Counted from the stretch's first letter, positions 34,989 through 48,110 are shown. The stretch: DNA of 64,000 nucleotides from Craterostigma plantagineum (GCA_027422505.1 JAPQWV010001326.1:32037-96036), one strand, 5' to 3'. Made by a program: numbers and translations. The notes: a model not told the origin generated them from the sequence alone.

Positions 34989-35465
34989 GTACTCACGGGG
35001 GAAGCAAAAGCTAGATATCCACAAGCAAACTTCAAAATAGTTGACTTGGTGAGTTTATTTAACGGGCAGTGCTATCTTTTTTCTTTTTTTTTTTTACTTT
35101 TGTCATAGTTGGAGATTGATTCAATAAACTGAGTGCCTAAGTATGATCAATTTGTGATTCATTTTTATGAATTATAATGATAATAGGATGATTGCGATGT
35201 GGATGACTACGCTCTGGATGACGACGATTACGAGGAGAAGTTGGAGGAGTCTTTAGCTCTATTCTTTCTTGCCACGTAGGTATATTTCTTTGCTGATGAT
35301 TCACTTTCTCATAATTGCATAGCTCATTTTCCATGTTAGGATATCATTTACTAGAATTTATTCTAAAATAGTCTCATGTTATATATCGAGTTGTTTGAGG
35401 GTTGCAGATACGGAGACGGTGAGCCAACTGATAATGCTGGGCGGTCCTATAAGTGGTTTACTGAG
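34989..35465 (+). pseudogene. NADPH-cytochrome P450 reductase exons, unit 2
   Basis: Blocks at 34989-35048, 35187-35275 and 35408-35465, with the same sequence, splice borders and frame as unit 1, 1,310 bases downstream. I see no amino-acid change against unit 1. Confidence 0.88.
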
Positions 35466-36298
35466 GTGAAAATATATTATTAGCAAGTGTGTTTTTTGGG
35501 TTCTCTCGAAAGATTGAGATTCTGAATTTACTCTACTTTCATTTGGACAAGAGCATTGATTAATGAGTTGTTTGTACGGGAGCATTGATTAATGAGTTGT
35601 TTGTTGCATTTCATACGGTAGTTTTGGCGGTTCTTTTTTTTTTCAATATAGAGTATTGATTAGGTTGAAGATATGGCGATAATAGCGTAGTTATTATTTC
35701 TATGTTTGCATGAAGTTTTTAATGGGTTTTTCTATGTCGTTCTTTTCTTCTATTTGTTTATCGGATATTTGTTTCTCAAGTACAGATGAAGTAAAGAAAT
35801 GGTGCTTTTTGTTGTTTTTTCTTTGATTGTATGGACAGAACTTGAATTGTATTTTATTACGACAATTGTAATAATTGTTGCGTTATTTTTTATTTATTTA
35901 TATTTTTATGAACCTGGGCGATTTCGGGGTAATGCTGCTGTAGTTTTATTTTCTGTCAAATTACTTTCAGCTGCTCAAGCTTCTGGAAGCAACAATCGCT
36001 TTTGCTTTGTGAGCTCTATTCGATTCAACTGATCTTTTGTTTGGTTATGAGAAATCACATTTCCAAGATTCGTCTGGTTTGCATACAAGTTTACCGGGCG
36101 CTTACGGAGACTAAAGCAGAACATCAAGTTTACAGCTAGCCGTTTGATTTCTTATCTCATGTGTGTGGGGGTTTTATTACCGCTTACGATGATTCGATTT
36201 GTATGGATTTGCCTAGGGAGTTGTTGAGTTATTAGGCCGTGTGATTCTGCTTATTTTGGTTTTCATTGGTAAAATGTTGATCTTTACTGTTGTATTAG

Positions 36299-36775
36299 GT
36301 ACTCACGGGGGAAGCAAAAGCTAGATATCCACAAGCAAACTTCAAAATAGTTGACTTGGTGAGTTTATTTAACGGGCAGTGCTATCTTTTTTCTTTTTTT
36401 TTTTTACTTTTGTCATAGTTGGAGATTGATTCAATAAACTGAGTGCCTAAGTATGATCAATTTGTGATTCATTTTTATGAATTATAATGATAATAGGATG
36501 ATTGCGATGTGGATAACTACGCTCTGGATGACGACGATTACGAGGAGAAGTTGGAGGAGTCTTTAGCTCTATTCTTTCTTGCCACGTAGGTATATTTCTT
36601 TGCTGATGATTCACTTTCTCATAATTGCATAGCTCATTTTCCATGTTAGGATATCATTTACTAGAATTTATTCTAAAATAGTCTCATGTTATATATCGAG
36701 TTGTTTGAGGGTTGCAGATACGGAGACGGTGAGCCAACTGATAATGCTGGGCGGTCCTATAAGTGGTTTACTGAG
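36299..36775 (+). pseudogene. NADPH-cytochrome P450 reductase exons, unit 3
   Basis: Blocks at 36299-36358, 36497-36585 and 36718-36775. One substitution in the second block turns an Asp codon into Asn (gtggataactac instead of gtggatgactac). Splice borders and frame are kept. Confidence 0.88.
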
Positions 36776-37301
36776 GTGAAAATATATTATTAGCAAGTGT
36801 GTTTTTTGGGTTCTCTCGAAAGATTGAGATTCTGAATTTACTCTACTTTCATTTGGACAAGAGCATTGATTAATGAGTTGTTTGTACGGGAGCATTGATT
36901 AATGAGTTGTTTGTTGCATTTCATACGGTAGTTTTGGCGGTTCTTTTTTTTTCAATATAGAGTATTGATTAGGTTGAAGATATGGCGATAATAGCGTAGT
37001 TATTATTTCTATGTTTGCATGAAGTTTTTAATGGGTTTTTCTATGTCGTTCTTTTCTTCTATTTGTTTATCGGATATTTGTTTCTCAAGTACAGATGAAG
37101 TAAAGAAATGGTGCTTTTTGTTGTTTTTTCTTTGATTGTATGGACAGAACTTGAATTGTATTTTATTACGACAATTGTAATAATTGTTGCGTTATTTTTT
37201 ATTTATTTATATTTTTATGAACCTGGGCGATTTCGGGGTAATGCTGCTGTAGTTTTATTTTCTGTCAAATTACTTTCAGCTGCTCAAGCTTCTGGAAGCA
37301 A

Positions 37302-38990
37302 CAATCGCTTTTGCTTTGTGAGCTCTATTCGATTCAACTGATCTTTTGTTTGGTTATGAGAAATCACATTTCCAAGATTCGTCTGGTTGGCATACAAGTT
37401 TACCGGGCGCTTACGGAGACTAAAGCAGAACATCAAGTTTACAGCTAGCCGTGTCAAAGCTGTTCAGACGAACCTCTAAGGCTTGAAGAACTAGCAAAAA
37501 ATGGAAAGTTTTCACTAGAGGTAGTAAAGTTCCATTTTTCATAGAAGAAGAGTCATTACTTTTTTTTATCATATAACCTCTTTGATGTTTTTCTTAGAAA
37601 TTTGGGACGTGGGACATATGCGTTAAAAGATTGGTTTCTCAATGTTATGTTGCTTTGTGTAGTCATCGAGAAAGGTCTTTCAAGTGTTTGAATAAATGTC
37701 CGTGTGAGATTGTGCGCTTTAAACAACAAAAAATGGTACGCGAGTGCTCATGGGTACGTCAAAAGATATCGAAATACATTTTGTATTGAACAATGATTCA
37801 TTGGTGACCGTTTATTTTAATCAAGAAACTACAATGTTGGAGTTGGATGGGAATGAAACCGATGGGTTTTAGGGCAACGTTATTTTCTCCTTACCGATGT
37901 GTTGTAGTTTAGTTTCTTATTTAGCTTCTGAACATAGGTGTTTTTTCAGCTATTGTCTTTTGCTGATAACGTCAAGATTAATTCTTTATCTATTGGAAGA
38001 TTGCTTTACATGTAGAACATATTTAATGATTTCGGATTCATATAGTCACACAAATTACTGTAGTCTTCCAAAATTGCAGTCGCACAAGCTAGCAATCTTA
38101 CATTTGTACGTAGCCTTACACTGAAGTAGTCTTACGAAGTTCGCAGTCGTACACTCTTTGCAGTCATACGAAGTTCGCAGCCGTACACTTTTACAAGTTA
38201 CGGCAATCTTATAAAGTTCGCAGTCGTACACTCTTACAAATTGCTGCAGTCTTCCAAAATTGCCAAAGCGCAATTAAGCAGTCTTATAGTTCGCGGTCTT
38301 ACACTGAAGCAGTCCTACGAGTTGCAGTCATACAAATTGTTGCAGCCTTCTACAAGTGCAGTCGCACAAATAAGCAGTCGTACAGTTGTTTGAGTCTTAC
38401 GCTAAAGCAGTCTTACGAAGTTTCACAACAAGATTGAAACAAACTTCTGCATTTCCATAGAATTTTGGTATCGAACTTTGAATTTGATCTACATCCTATG
38501 GATGACACGGGTGTCTTATCTCATGAATGATAACATAAAATATTGATTCTAAGAATGGTACACCTTTGCTCGGGAAGAGATTATCTGAAATGTAATGTTG
38601 CAACATATTATCATGGAGCCAATTCGAGAATCACCATTTATGTTGTCTGAGAGTAAAGCTTTTGAAAGAATATGCATGATTTAGGAAAAGAGATTTAACC
38701 TTTCTCTTATGAGTATATTATGAGCATCAAAGAAGACGACGTAGAAGATAACGGGTTCACCAACATAGTATACCACAGTGTTTTCAACACCATCGACCAA
38801 CATACCGTATTGTCATCAATTATGAATATGATTGTATTTGATGAAAACATGTTCACCGTATTTAAATTAAGGAGTTGTGTTACTTTTTCGCTTTTAATTA
38901 CGAATGGAATAATTGATGTATATAATTTAAAGAGATAATCCATCTTACTTGAATAATTATTCAATTTTCATGACAAAAAATAACCCGTGC
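37302..38990 (+). repeat. ~1.65-kb repeat, copy 1, with CAGTC-rich core
   Basis: Starts near aacaatcgcttttgctttg, inside the end of tandem unit 3, and ends at ataacccgtgcattgcc. It aligns along its length with 39014-40688, with scattered substitutions and small indels. The region 38045-38420 is an irregular array of (gc)agtc(t/g)tac and (aa)attgcagtc motifs. A stretch after 37590 has an open frame with Cys-rich sequence (KCLNKCPCEIV) that I do not recognise. Confidence 0.8.
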
Positions 38991-39013
38991 ATTGCCATTT
39001 TGTTCGCCAAGCA

Positions 39014-40688
39014 ATCGCTTTTGTTTTGCAAGATTTATTCGATTCGACTGATCTTTTGTTTGATTATGAGAAATCTCATTTCCAAGATTCGTCTGGTTTG
39101 CATACGAGTTAATCGGGCACATACGGAGACTAAAGCAGAACATCGAGTTTACTGCTAGCCGTGTCAAAGCTGTTCAGACCGACCTCTAAGGCTTGAAGAA
39201 CTAGCATAAAAATGTAAACTTTTCATTACAGGTAGTAAAGTCCCATTTTTCATACAAGTCATTACTTTTTTTATCTCATTAACCTCATTGATGGTTTTCT
39301 TAGAAATTTGGGACGTGGGACATAGAAATCTGCGTTAAAAGATGGGTTTCTCAATGTTGCTTTGTGCCGTCATCGAGAAAGGTCTTTCAAGTGTTCGAAA
39401 AAGGTCTGTACGAGATTGTGTGTTTTAAACAAGAAAAAATGGTAGGCGAGTGCTCATGGGTACGTCAAAAAATATCGATGACTTCAATGATTCATTGGTG
39501 ACCGTTTTTTTAATCAAGAAACTACAATGTTAGAGTTGGATGGGAATGAAACCGATGGGTTTTAGGGCGTTGTTCGACTATTTTCTCCTTACAACTTAAT
39601 GTGTTATAATTTAGTTTCTTAGTTAGCTTCTGAACATAGGTGTTTTTCAGCTATTTGTCTTATGCTGATAACGTAAATGTTATCTTTATCTATTGGAAGA
39701 TTGCTTTATATGTAGACACATATTTAATGATTTCGGTTCAGATAGTCATACAAATTACGGTAGTCTTCCAAAATTGCAATCGCACAAGTTAGCAGTCTTA
39801 CATTTGTACGTAGCCTTACACTGAAGTAGTCTTCCGAAGTTCGCAGTCGTAACACTCCTACAAATCACTGCAGTCATACGAAGTTCGCAGTCGTACACTC
39901 TTACAAGTTACAGCAATCTTGCAAAGTTCGCAGTCATACACTTACAAATTACTGCAGTCTTCCAAAATTGCCGAAGCGCAATTAAGCAGTCCTATAGTTT
40001 GTAGTCTTATACTGAAGCACTCCTACGAAGTTTGTAGTCATACAAATTGTTGCAGCCTTCTTCAAGTGCTGTCGTGCAAATAAGCAGTCTTACAGTTGTT
40101 TACAGTCTTACACTGAATCAGTCTTACGAAGTTTACAAGATCAAAACAAACTTCTGCATTTCCATAAAATTTTGGTATCGGACTTCGAATTTGATCTGCA
40201 TCCTGTGGATGACGCTGGTGTCTTATCTCATGAATGATAACATAAAATATTGAGTCTAAGAATGGTACACTTTTGCTCGGGAAGAGATTATCTGAAATGT
40301 AATGTTGCAACATAGTATCATGGAGCCAATTCGAGAATCACCATTTATGTTATCTGAGACTAAAGCTTTTGAAAGTGATATGCATAATTTAGGAAAATAG
40401 ATTTAACCTTCCTCTTATGAGCATATTATGCTCATCAAAGAAGACGACGTAGAAGATAACGGGTTCACCAACATAGTATACCACAGTGTTTTCAACACCA
40501 CCGACCAACATACCCTATCGTCGTTCAATTGTATTTGGTGAAAACATGTTTCACCGTATTTAAATTAAGGAGTTACTTTTTCGCTTTTAATTACGAATGG
40601 AATGATTGATGTATATAATTGACATAGATAATCCATCTTAATTGAATAATTGTTCAATTTTCATGAAAAAAATTACCCCGTGCATCAC
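39014..40688 (+). repeat. ~1.65-kb repeat, copy 2, with CAGTC-rich core
   Basis: Diverged copy of 37302-38990. The CAGTC-type array is at about 39740-40135. The copy ends at aattaccccgtgcatcac, equivalent to the Helitron-like terminus of copy 1. Confidence 0.8.
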
Positions 40689-40830
40689 AATAATAACTAC
40701 ATAGAAAAAATTTATAGATGCGGTCAGTTTTTTTCTGAGGCGGGTCTCGGGTTCACTATAAAAGAAATGGGCGGGTCACGGATCTCGGCCGATAACAATA
40801 GATTTATAAACTAAAAAATCTCTTAAAAAT

Positions 40831-40860
40831 AACCCGTGCATCGCACGGGGCTTAAACTAG
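40831..40860 (+). mobile_element. Helitron-type 3' terminus
   Basis: A perfect 7-bp hairpin (cccgtgc 40833-40839, loop atc, gcacggg 40843-40849) sits 11 bases before a terminal CTAG at 40857-40860, followed by T. This is the classic Helitron 3' end (hairpin, short spacer, CTRR, host T). Sequence resuming at 40861 (ttaaggaaaaagaataat) matches the start region of units U1 and U5, so the element ended inside that repeat. I could not identify the TC 5' end. If the upstream block is one element, it would include the CPR and COV1 fragments. Confidence 0.75.
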
Positions 40861-43800
40861 TTAAGGAAAAAGAATAATTGCGATCACCTTCAGACTTCAG
40901 AGAAATCCTTGGGGGACAAGCGAAGCTAGTGCGGTATTATGGAAAACCAAATGCATCGTGAGATTTCTTCATTGCTCTATAATTGACGATATAGGATTTG
41001 GCGCATGATTCTCGGTTGCTGCTGATGTTTGTTGTGCCCAATCGTGATAATTGCTGCACTAACTTATTTCGTCTTTCATTGTAAATTCACTGACTGGCGT
41101 GCTTGTATAGTCTCTATAGTGATTATTTTCGGATAAGTGTTTTGCAGTGATTGTTACCTTTTGCTGCTTCAGCTGTAAATTATATCAAAATTTAGCAGGC
41201 TTCACTGACTGTTTACTTTTTTTTTTTCCCTACCTTCCTTCGATTCCAAATCTGAGTTCACGTGTCTGAACTCAGATGTTTTGATGAGTGCTTTTGATGC
41301 AAAACAGTAAAATCATTATTCTGTCAATATTTTTATGCTTAGAAAAGAGAGTGGAATGTGTGATGTTTTGATGTTTCAGCATCTTTCTCGTATACATTTT
41401 CCTGAATGTGTTACCTCATGAAAAAGTTCAATGGTCTTCAGCTTCTACAAAACCATGTAATTACAGATGATCACATATTCACATTTCCTTCAATTGACTG
41501 TTTTGTTAATGTAGCATTCTTCGATCGATTGATTGACTGATTTCGCTGCTTTAGATGATGTTTATTTCGTATGGTTAATCGCAACACACGAAAAAAGCGC
41601 AGAAATTAACAGAACAGAATCGAAATTACACACTGGATTACGTGGTTCGGCTAATGAACTTAGCCTACATCCACGGGCCAAAGATCAACTCCTTTATTGA
41701 TGATTATCGATCAGATTTACAGAGCACACACAGCAATCTCTCACTTTCGTGTTTTCAACTCTCTCTCACATTCACTCTGACTCGAGTTACACACGCGCCA
41801 AGTCAATGAGAAAATGCTCAGGTGAAGTTCTTTTATAAGCGGCCGTTGCCACCTCATGTGCTGTGCACGTGATCAACCGAATTAACGGTTTTTCAATTCA
41901 GCTCTGAAAACGTCTGTGGTGGCCGCGATTCTATAAGTACTTCGCCTATTTCAGGTTTGACGATTTCTACATGGCTGCACTTAGCCATCTACTTAAGCAA
42001 CTTTTAGCAGCAACTCGTCTGATCTTTGCTCTTTGATGGATCAATATCTTCACAGTTAACCTCATCGATTCGGTTAAATCCACATTCTTTTTACCCATTA
42101 TCCGTAAAGATATAAGTTTTTCAACCTCCAGTGCTTGTGAAAGATAATGATTCATAGATGTTACTTATGTTTTGATGTTTGAAGTAAAGCTTGTTTACTG
42201 TCGAATTTGTCAATTGATTTATTTTGTTTCTTCCTCCCAACATGATTTATTTTATTTTGATGTTACTCCGCGGCATATTTTTTTTGCATGTATATGAAAT
42301 CAGAGTAGTTGTTGAGATAAAACTGATACACATTGGGACTGTAGATATATTTGCTAAGCCATCCATGTTTATACATTTGTAGTAGTTGTCATGTGATGAA
42401 CTGGGATGTTTTTCCAACAGTTTCAGTTGCAGTAAAAATATGATACTTCGGTAATACCTGTAAAGGTTCAATGCTTTCTTCCGAACATGACGAATTATAT
42501 TGAATATTTGTTTCCCTTTTCCATCTTCAACAAGAAGGGAAAAATGATGGTGGACGCAAAGTCGTACTCTAGTCTTGTCGCGTTTTGTTACCTTACTATG
42601 CTATAGACCTAGAAGTGATTCCAATTTTTTCATAGATCTCGAAATCTCTACGCTGCCACCAGATTTTTCAGCTATAAAATTATTTTCTTACCCTGTCTCA
42701 TTACTAAGCTTTACCCTTTACCAAGAACCGGGAATCTAATCTAGTTTCTTTCCTCTTCTTCTGCTAATTGAGCACTTGTTGCTTAAATCGGTGTTTGATG
42801 GCTTGTTCAAGCAATGGCTCAACCAAGTGAAAATCAATTGTTTACACATGGAGGGGATGACTTATTTGTATAGTTTGCTGATGTATGTTCTGGATTAAGT
42901 TTGCCCGCTTTAATCAGTAGTTTTGTAATTGACGGTGCGTTGTATCACCACACATTACACCACTTTTCTGATCTACATCCAATTCATGTATTTGTCCGTT
43001 CGTGTTGTCTGACGAGCCAATTGTCTTCTATCTGACAGATTGATGGTCTCGTTTGGCTGTTTACATTGGCTTTTGAATGCTTCAGCTATCAATCCTGTTG
43101 AAGGTATATACCGAGATTGTTTTTATTTCATCATTCTAACCGTAGATGTCTGCTCTAAGTGCACATTGAACGATTATTAGATTATTTGTAATAAATTGCA
43201 TTTTCATTTGGTGTATTTTTCAGTTTGTTGCAGTTGTGAGCTGTGTGAAGTTTACGTGTCAAAATTTTTGGTATATTGTTGAGCATGTACGGTGATTTTT
43301 TTCTTAACGCGTTTCTCATTCCCACTCACTTTTTGTGTTTGATGTCTTACTGACCGAGTGAGTTTGTATATTCTGTAGTAAGGAATTTTTTAGTTTTAAA
43401 GTTTCTGCACATTTATTTAAGTCCTTCGATGATTTCATCGGAACAAAAAAATAAAATAAAACAAAATTTCTGGCCGTGTTTCATGCTACTGGGATCGAGC
43501 GGCTGATTAAGCACAAATGAATATGGTTTTGATGTGTTGTAATCCCTGCATTATCTGTAACAATGTTGCTACAGATGAAGTTATATTCCTATTCCTTTTC
43601 ACATAATCATTTTTCAGCTGTTTTGGTTATATTTTGATAGAATGTCAACCTTGTTGGTTAGAATTATTTCGGCATTGCTTTGCTTGTTAATCTTTCAAAT
43701 AGAATCTGCAGGGTGCATTCGCATATAGTTTGGTCGATTCTTAAGATATAAAGGTTGATTGACTAATTGATTTATATACGCAACTTTAATTCACTTGCAG

Positions 43801-44380
43801 ACACATATCATATCACTGGATGGAAATGCACTGAAAGCCATGGAGTTGACAAACGATTCGCCAGGCTTGTAGGAGGAAAATCCAAATCTGCAGTTCTATC
43901 TCGTGAGTCGTGACCCTTCATCACATCAAGCTCATGTGCTCAAGTGAGACCTTAGTTTTCATTTGAAGCTTTAATTCATTCTGCAACTCATGAAATCTTT
44001 TTATATCACTACTGAAGCTCGTGCACAGTCCAGGCTCGCTCCTATTGGTAAAGACTTCGAAAACCTTAGAGTATGATGTTCAGTTTCTATTCCACTTTTG
44101 AATTTTTAATCTTTATTTTGCTAATAGATATACATATATATGCTCATATAAAAGCATCGATGGATCGGCACAGGAGTTCGTGGATCTGTTCGTTAACCAC
44201 AGAAATCTCCAATGTTCCATCTTCTGAGCTCTGAGATCAGATATTAACATTGCAGACAGTTTAACAGAGCAATTCTTGGTAAAAATTTCAATCTTGATTT
44301 GTTCACATGGTTATTGAGTCAACACCTTCTCTAAGAACTATTGATTTTGTTGTCATTATATCGATGAGCTTGGATGCATG
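40861..44380 (+). repeat. Unit U3 of the exon-block repeat family
   Basis: Same block order as U1: ggacaagcgaagctagt (40915), gtgatgttttgatgtttcagc (41360), a cattgggact block (42331), ccgaacatgacgaatta (42481), atcaatcctgttgaagg (43089), gattaagcacaaatgaat (43504), a gttgacaaacgattcgcc block (43847) and an ccaatgttccatcttctgagct block (44210). An LTR-like sequence interrupts it at about 41570-42090. No gene is recognised. Confidence 0.6.
41570..42090. mobile_element. LTR-like insertion (possible solo LTR), boundaries approximate
   Basis: Homology between U3 and the other units breaks here. The inserted sequence contains ggattacgtggttcggc, then ctaatgaacttagcctac and atccacggg, a signature I associate with plant copia-type LTR sequences. 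No target duplication could be fixed, so extent and orientation are uncertain. Confidence 0.45.
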
Positions 44381-47300
44381 CCCAACAATTTCAGTTGCAG
44401 TAAAAATGTGATACTTTAGTATGACCGGTAAAGGTTTAACTTTTTCTTCCGAATGAGACGACTTTTGTTTAAATATTTATGTCTGTTTTTCCATTTTCCA
44501 CATGTGGAAAAGAATTGATAGTAAACGCAAAGTCGTTTTTTTAGTCTTGTCGCATTTTGTTGCCTTATTCCATGAAGAGATGACGATTTCAGCTCTCGAT
44601 ATTTCTACGCCGTCACTTGATTTCCTCCAGCTACAAAATTTTCTTCTCCTTATTTCTCTTCATCGTTCGTTTTATTTGCTCTGAAATCGTTACCATCACC
44701 TAGAAATTGAAATCATGCTAGTTTATTTCCTCTTCTTTTCTAATTTAGCACTTGTGTCTTAAATCGGTGTTGGAAGGATTGTTCTAATTTTGCGTAGTTG
44801 GTGATGTTGTGTTCTGCTCAAAGTTTGGCTGCTCTAGTTTGTAGGATTTTATTAACGAAATCACGTATATACACCACTTCAATATATGTATATGCTCGTT
44901 CTTTTGATCGCAAGGGGTGATGGTCACAGCCTGGCTGTTTTCATTGGCGTTCAGCTTTTAATCCAGTCGAACGTACAGTACGAAAGAATATTATTAACCC
45001 TGTTATTATTTCATGATTTTAGAAGTACTTAGTCTTCTGTTGCTCACTACATTGAACATTTTTTATTGGAACATCTGATACATTTCATTTATTTTGGTGA
45101 ATGTTTCGGTTTGTTGCAGTTGCAGTTGTCATTCATTTTTTATTGAGTCTAAAATTTTTAGGTATGCTGTTGAGCATGTATGCTGATGTTTGTTCCTGAA
45201 CTCTTTTCCCATTCCCAAATCTCTCTTTTCTGTCAGATGTTTTCTCTCTCTTTTTTGTCTGGCCTTGATTGATGCGAACTGGGAAAGGAAAATGGAAATG
45301 TGCCGCTTATTAAGCACTAGTGAATATGATTTTGATGTGTCGTAATCCTATTTTGAAACAATCTTGCTACAGATGAAGTAACCTTTTGAAAAGTCTTTTG
45401 TCGACCGTTTTTGTTTGATTTTTATAGAATCTGTTTTAACCTTGCGTGTCAGTTGAAGATCATAATCTGGAGTATTGATATGCTTGTCAATCTGAAACAA
45501 TGTTGCTATTCTAGTCAATCTTGAGAATAGAAGTTGCTAGCTTGCGTATCTGTTGAAGAGCATAATCTGGAGTGTTACATTTGCATATAGTTTGTCGATT
45601 GTTAAGATATGAAGGTGGAGCGGTCAAACTTATTTATATATAGCAACTTCAATTCACTTGCAGTCACATATCATTTCACACTGAATGCAAATGCATCTAA
45701 ATAGAGAGCAAATCTGCATCAGGCTTAATCAAGACCTGCATTTCAATCTCTTGACCCTTTATTACAGCTACAGCAAGCTTGCTCAAGGAATACCTTGGTC
45801 TTTCCTTGAAGCTTTTAAGGGTTCATTCTACAAATCGAGATTTTTTTTCCTCTACCAAGTGAAGCTCTTGGACTTGCACAGTCGAAGTTCACTCTTTTGG
45901 TAAAGAGCAGTTATTCGTTGAAAATGTTGGCGTATGATGTTTCTTTTTCTATTTTTCTCGTGGATTTTGTATCTTTTTCTTTTGCCTCATATATATCACT
46001 TCATTGTTGATAGCTCTTCTACTTAGCCAGAGGTCTCAATGTTCCATCTTCTAAGCAGTGAGAATGGAAGAAGCACTGGAGACAGTTAAACAGCAATTCT
46101 TGGTACCTTTTAAATATTATTTCTTCCATATGGTTATTGAATCAACAGTTTCTCTCGTTACTTTGTCTCCCCTAGTCATATTTTAATGCTATCAATTCGG
46201 ATATTTTACTGTGGCAATCTACAGTGCCTGTTTGTTTGGTCGTGTGTGTACTCACCTCGATCGGATTTCTGATTCAAACAAAATCGTTGGGGCTGTCTTA
46301 TCTTAGAACTATTGATTTCTTTGCATTGATGTTTATGATCGTATATTGACAAACGTAAATTTTTTTCTCAGTAAATGAGGTACAAGCTCTAGAAATATGG
46401 TGGCCGTGAGGTTTCCACCCTTGATGCCCCCAGCTCCTTGCCATAGCGTTCAAAGATGTCCAGGAGGAACCGTCGAATAAGCTACTGGTATGTGTTTGTG
46501 GTGTCTATGTGCTTGTGTTCGATCGCGGAAATTCAGTTCTCATTCTTGTTTGCAAGCATTGGGGTGCGTTAATTCATGGTTTAGTGAAGAGTTTGGAGAT
46601 TTTGACAGGGTAGGTTAGCCAGCTATCGGTGCATGTATGTGTGTTTATGTGTTTATTGATGAGTAATTAGCATATAAATAAATATATATGAAGGAGAATT
46701 ATTATGTGAACAGAGTATGTGCTTTTTCATGTGACCCTTTCCTTGACTTACTTGATGCCCTAATTGATACTACTATTACTAGTACTACGTGATTCTGTAT
46801 AAGCGACGTACTTGACTTTTCTGCCAAAAGATTGCGTAATAGCGATTATAGCGTCGAGATTCTGTTCATCAGGCCTTGGCGATAGGATAGTTCCGATGGG
46901 AAAAAATGCATCAAATGGAGTTGACCGACGAATTTGCATCAGGCTTATAGGACGTAAATCAAGATCTGCATTTTGATCTCTTGACCCTTCATCACATAAA
47001 GCTCATGTTCTCAAGGAGAACGTTAGTTTTTCATTTGATGCTTGTAAGCTATGTGTTTTGTTCATTAGAAGTGAGTCTATGCGTCGTTCATCAAAGTCTT
47101 CTCTCCTTTTGGTAAAGAGCTGGTGATTTTCATCTAAAATCTTGGAGTATATGTTTCTTTTTCTTTTTTCGCTCGTGAAATTTTTATCTTTACTTTTGCT
47201 ACCGCTCATATCACTGAATCGATGGATCCATGCAGGACTTCATGGGTCTGCTCGTTAACCAGAGAAATCTCCAATCTTCCATCTTCTGAGCTCCGAGAAC

Positions 47301-48110
47301 GGACCAAGCATTGCAGGCAGTATAAACAGATCAATTTTTGGTAAAAATTTCAGACACCATATGTTACAAATGTTTAATGAATCGAAAGCTTCTCTAAGAA
47401 CTATTGATTTGATATGCAATTTTGTCATTCCATTCTTTGATCCCACAGGTCCTTTGCACTGGATGGAGAAGCAATAAGCTGTTATTGGTGAGTATTTATT
47501 AATTTGTTAGGCGCTTGCAGATAGGTTTACAGAGTGTTCCTTGGGATGGAATGATGGTACTGAATATATGAATCATTATGTTGTTTTTTTCTTTTCCAGG
47601 GAAGCTGAATAGAGTTACTTATTACTACTACTGTTAATGGTACTTTTGCGGTTGAGTGACCAACCAATCGTCCTCCTCTTCCTAAGATTTGGAGAGCTTC
47701 AGCTTTTCATGAAGATTATTTTGGAGACTTTGACCTAAGAAGGTATGTTAGCTCTTAGCTGTCGATGTTGCAAGTGTATGTTTGCTTCTTATTTATTGGC
47801 GAGTGATTGATTGGCTATTCTATTATTAGATAGGTTGATAATTTTCATGTATGTATGTATGTATGTATGTGAGTGACCCTCCTTTGCTGCGCTAACTAGT
47901 TGTAATAATTTAGCTCATCATGACATGAGCTAAATATTGTCCTTTTCTTTTATTTTTTTTTCAGAATTTTTTTAATTAATTTGGGTATATTTAGTAGTGT
48001 AGTACTCCGTCTACTTGCTTACCGGCGATAGCTCAGTTTGGCAGACTGTCCGAATTAGGATCAAGCTAATCGCAAATAGTTGAGCTGAGCTTCGTGGAAG
48101 ATCCTCTTTG
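44381..48110 (+). repeat. Unit U4 of the exon-block repeat family
   Basis: Blocks in order: ccgaatgagacgactttt (44450), ttcagcttttaatccagtcg (44948), a taagcactagtgaatatgat block (45310), a cttgatgcccccagctcc block (46421), a ttgaccgacgaatttgcat block (46920), a gggtctgctcgttaacc block (47245), gcttgcagataggttta (47513), a gagactttgacc block (47722), and a gatcaagctaatcgcaaata block (48059). A (TATG)n run lies at 47847-47871. Frames are short and no gene is recognised. Confidence 0.6.

Larger units (their letters stand above)
33529..37450 (+). repeat. Three tandem copies of a ~1.31-kb unit carrying CPR exons
   Basis: Units run 33529-34831, 34832-36141 and 36142-37450. They start at gtttgatttcttatctc and end at gtttacagctagcc. 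Unit 1 is 7 bases shorter because it lacks tttcatt near 33650. Units differ by only a few substitutions and run-length changes. Each holds three reductase exons, a 20-bp tandem duplication of gagcattgattaatgagttg, and the same open frames of no recognised function in the 3' half. After unit 3 the sequence continues into gtgtcaaagctgttcagac, which has its own diverged copy at about 39160. Confidence 0.95.

Noticed and set aside
48010..48110. Possible tRNA gene or SINE box A (gatagctcagtttgg)
   Set aside because: No box B or acceptor stem; the sequence aligns with the gaaggatcaagcgaatcaca block found at the ends of the other U units.
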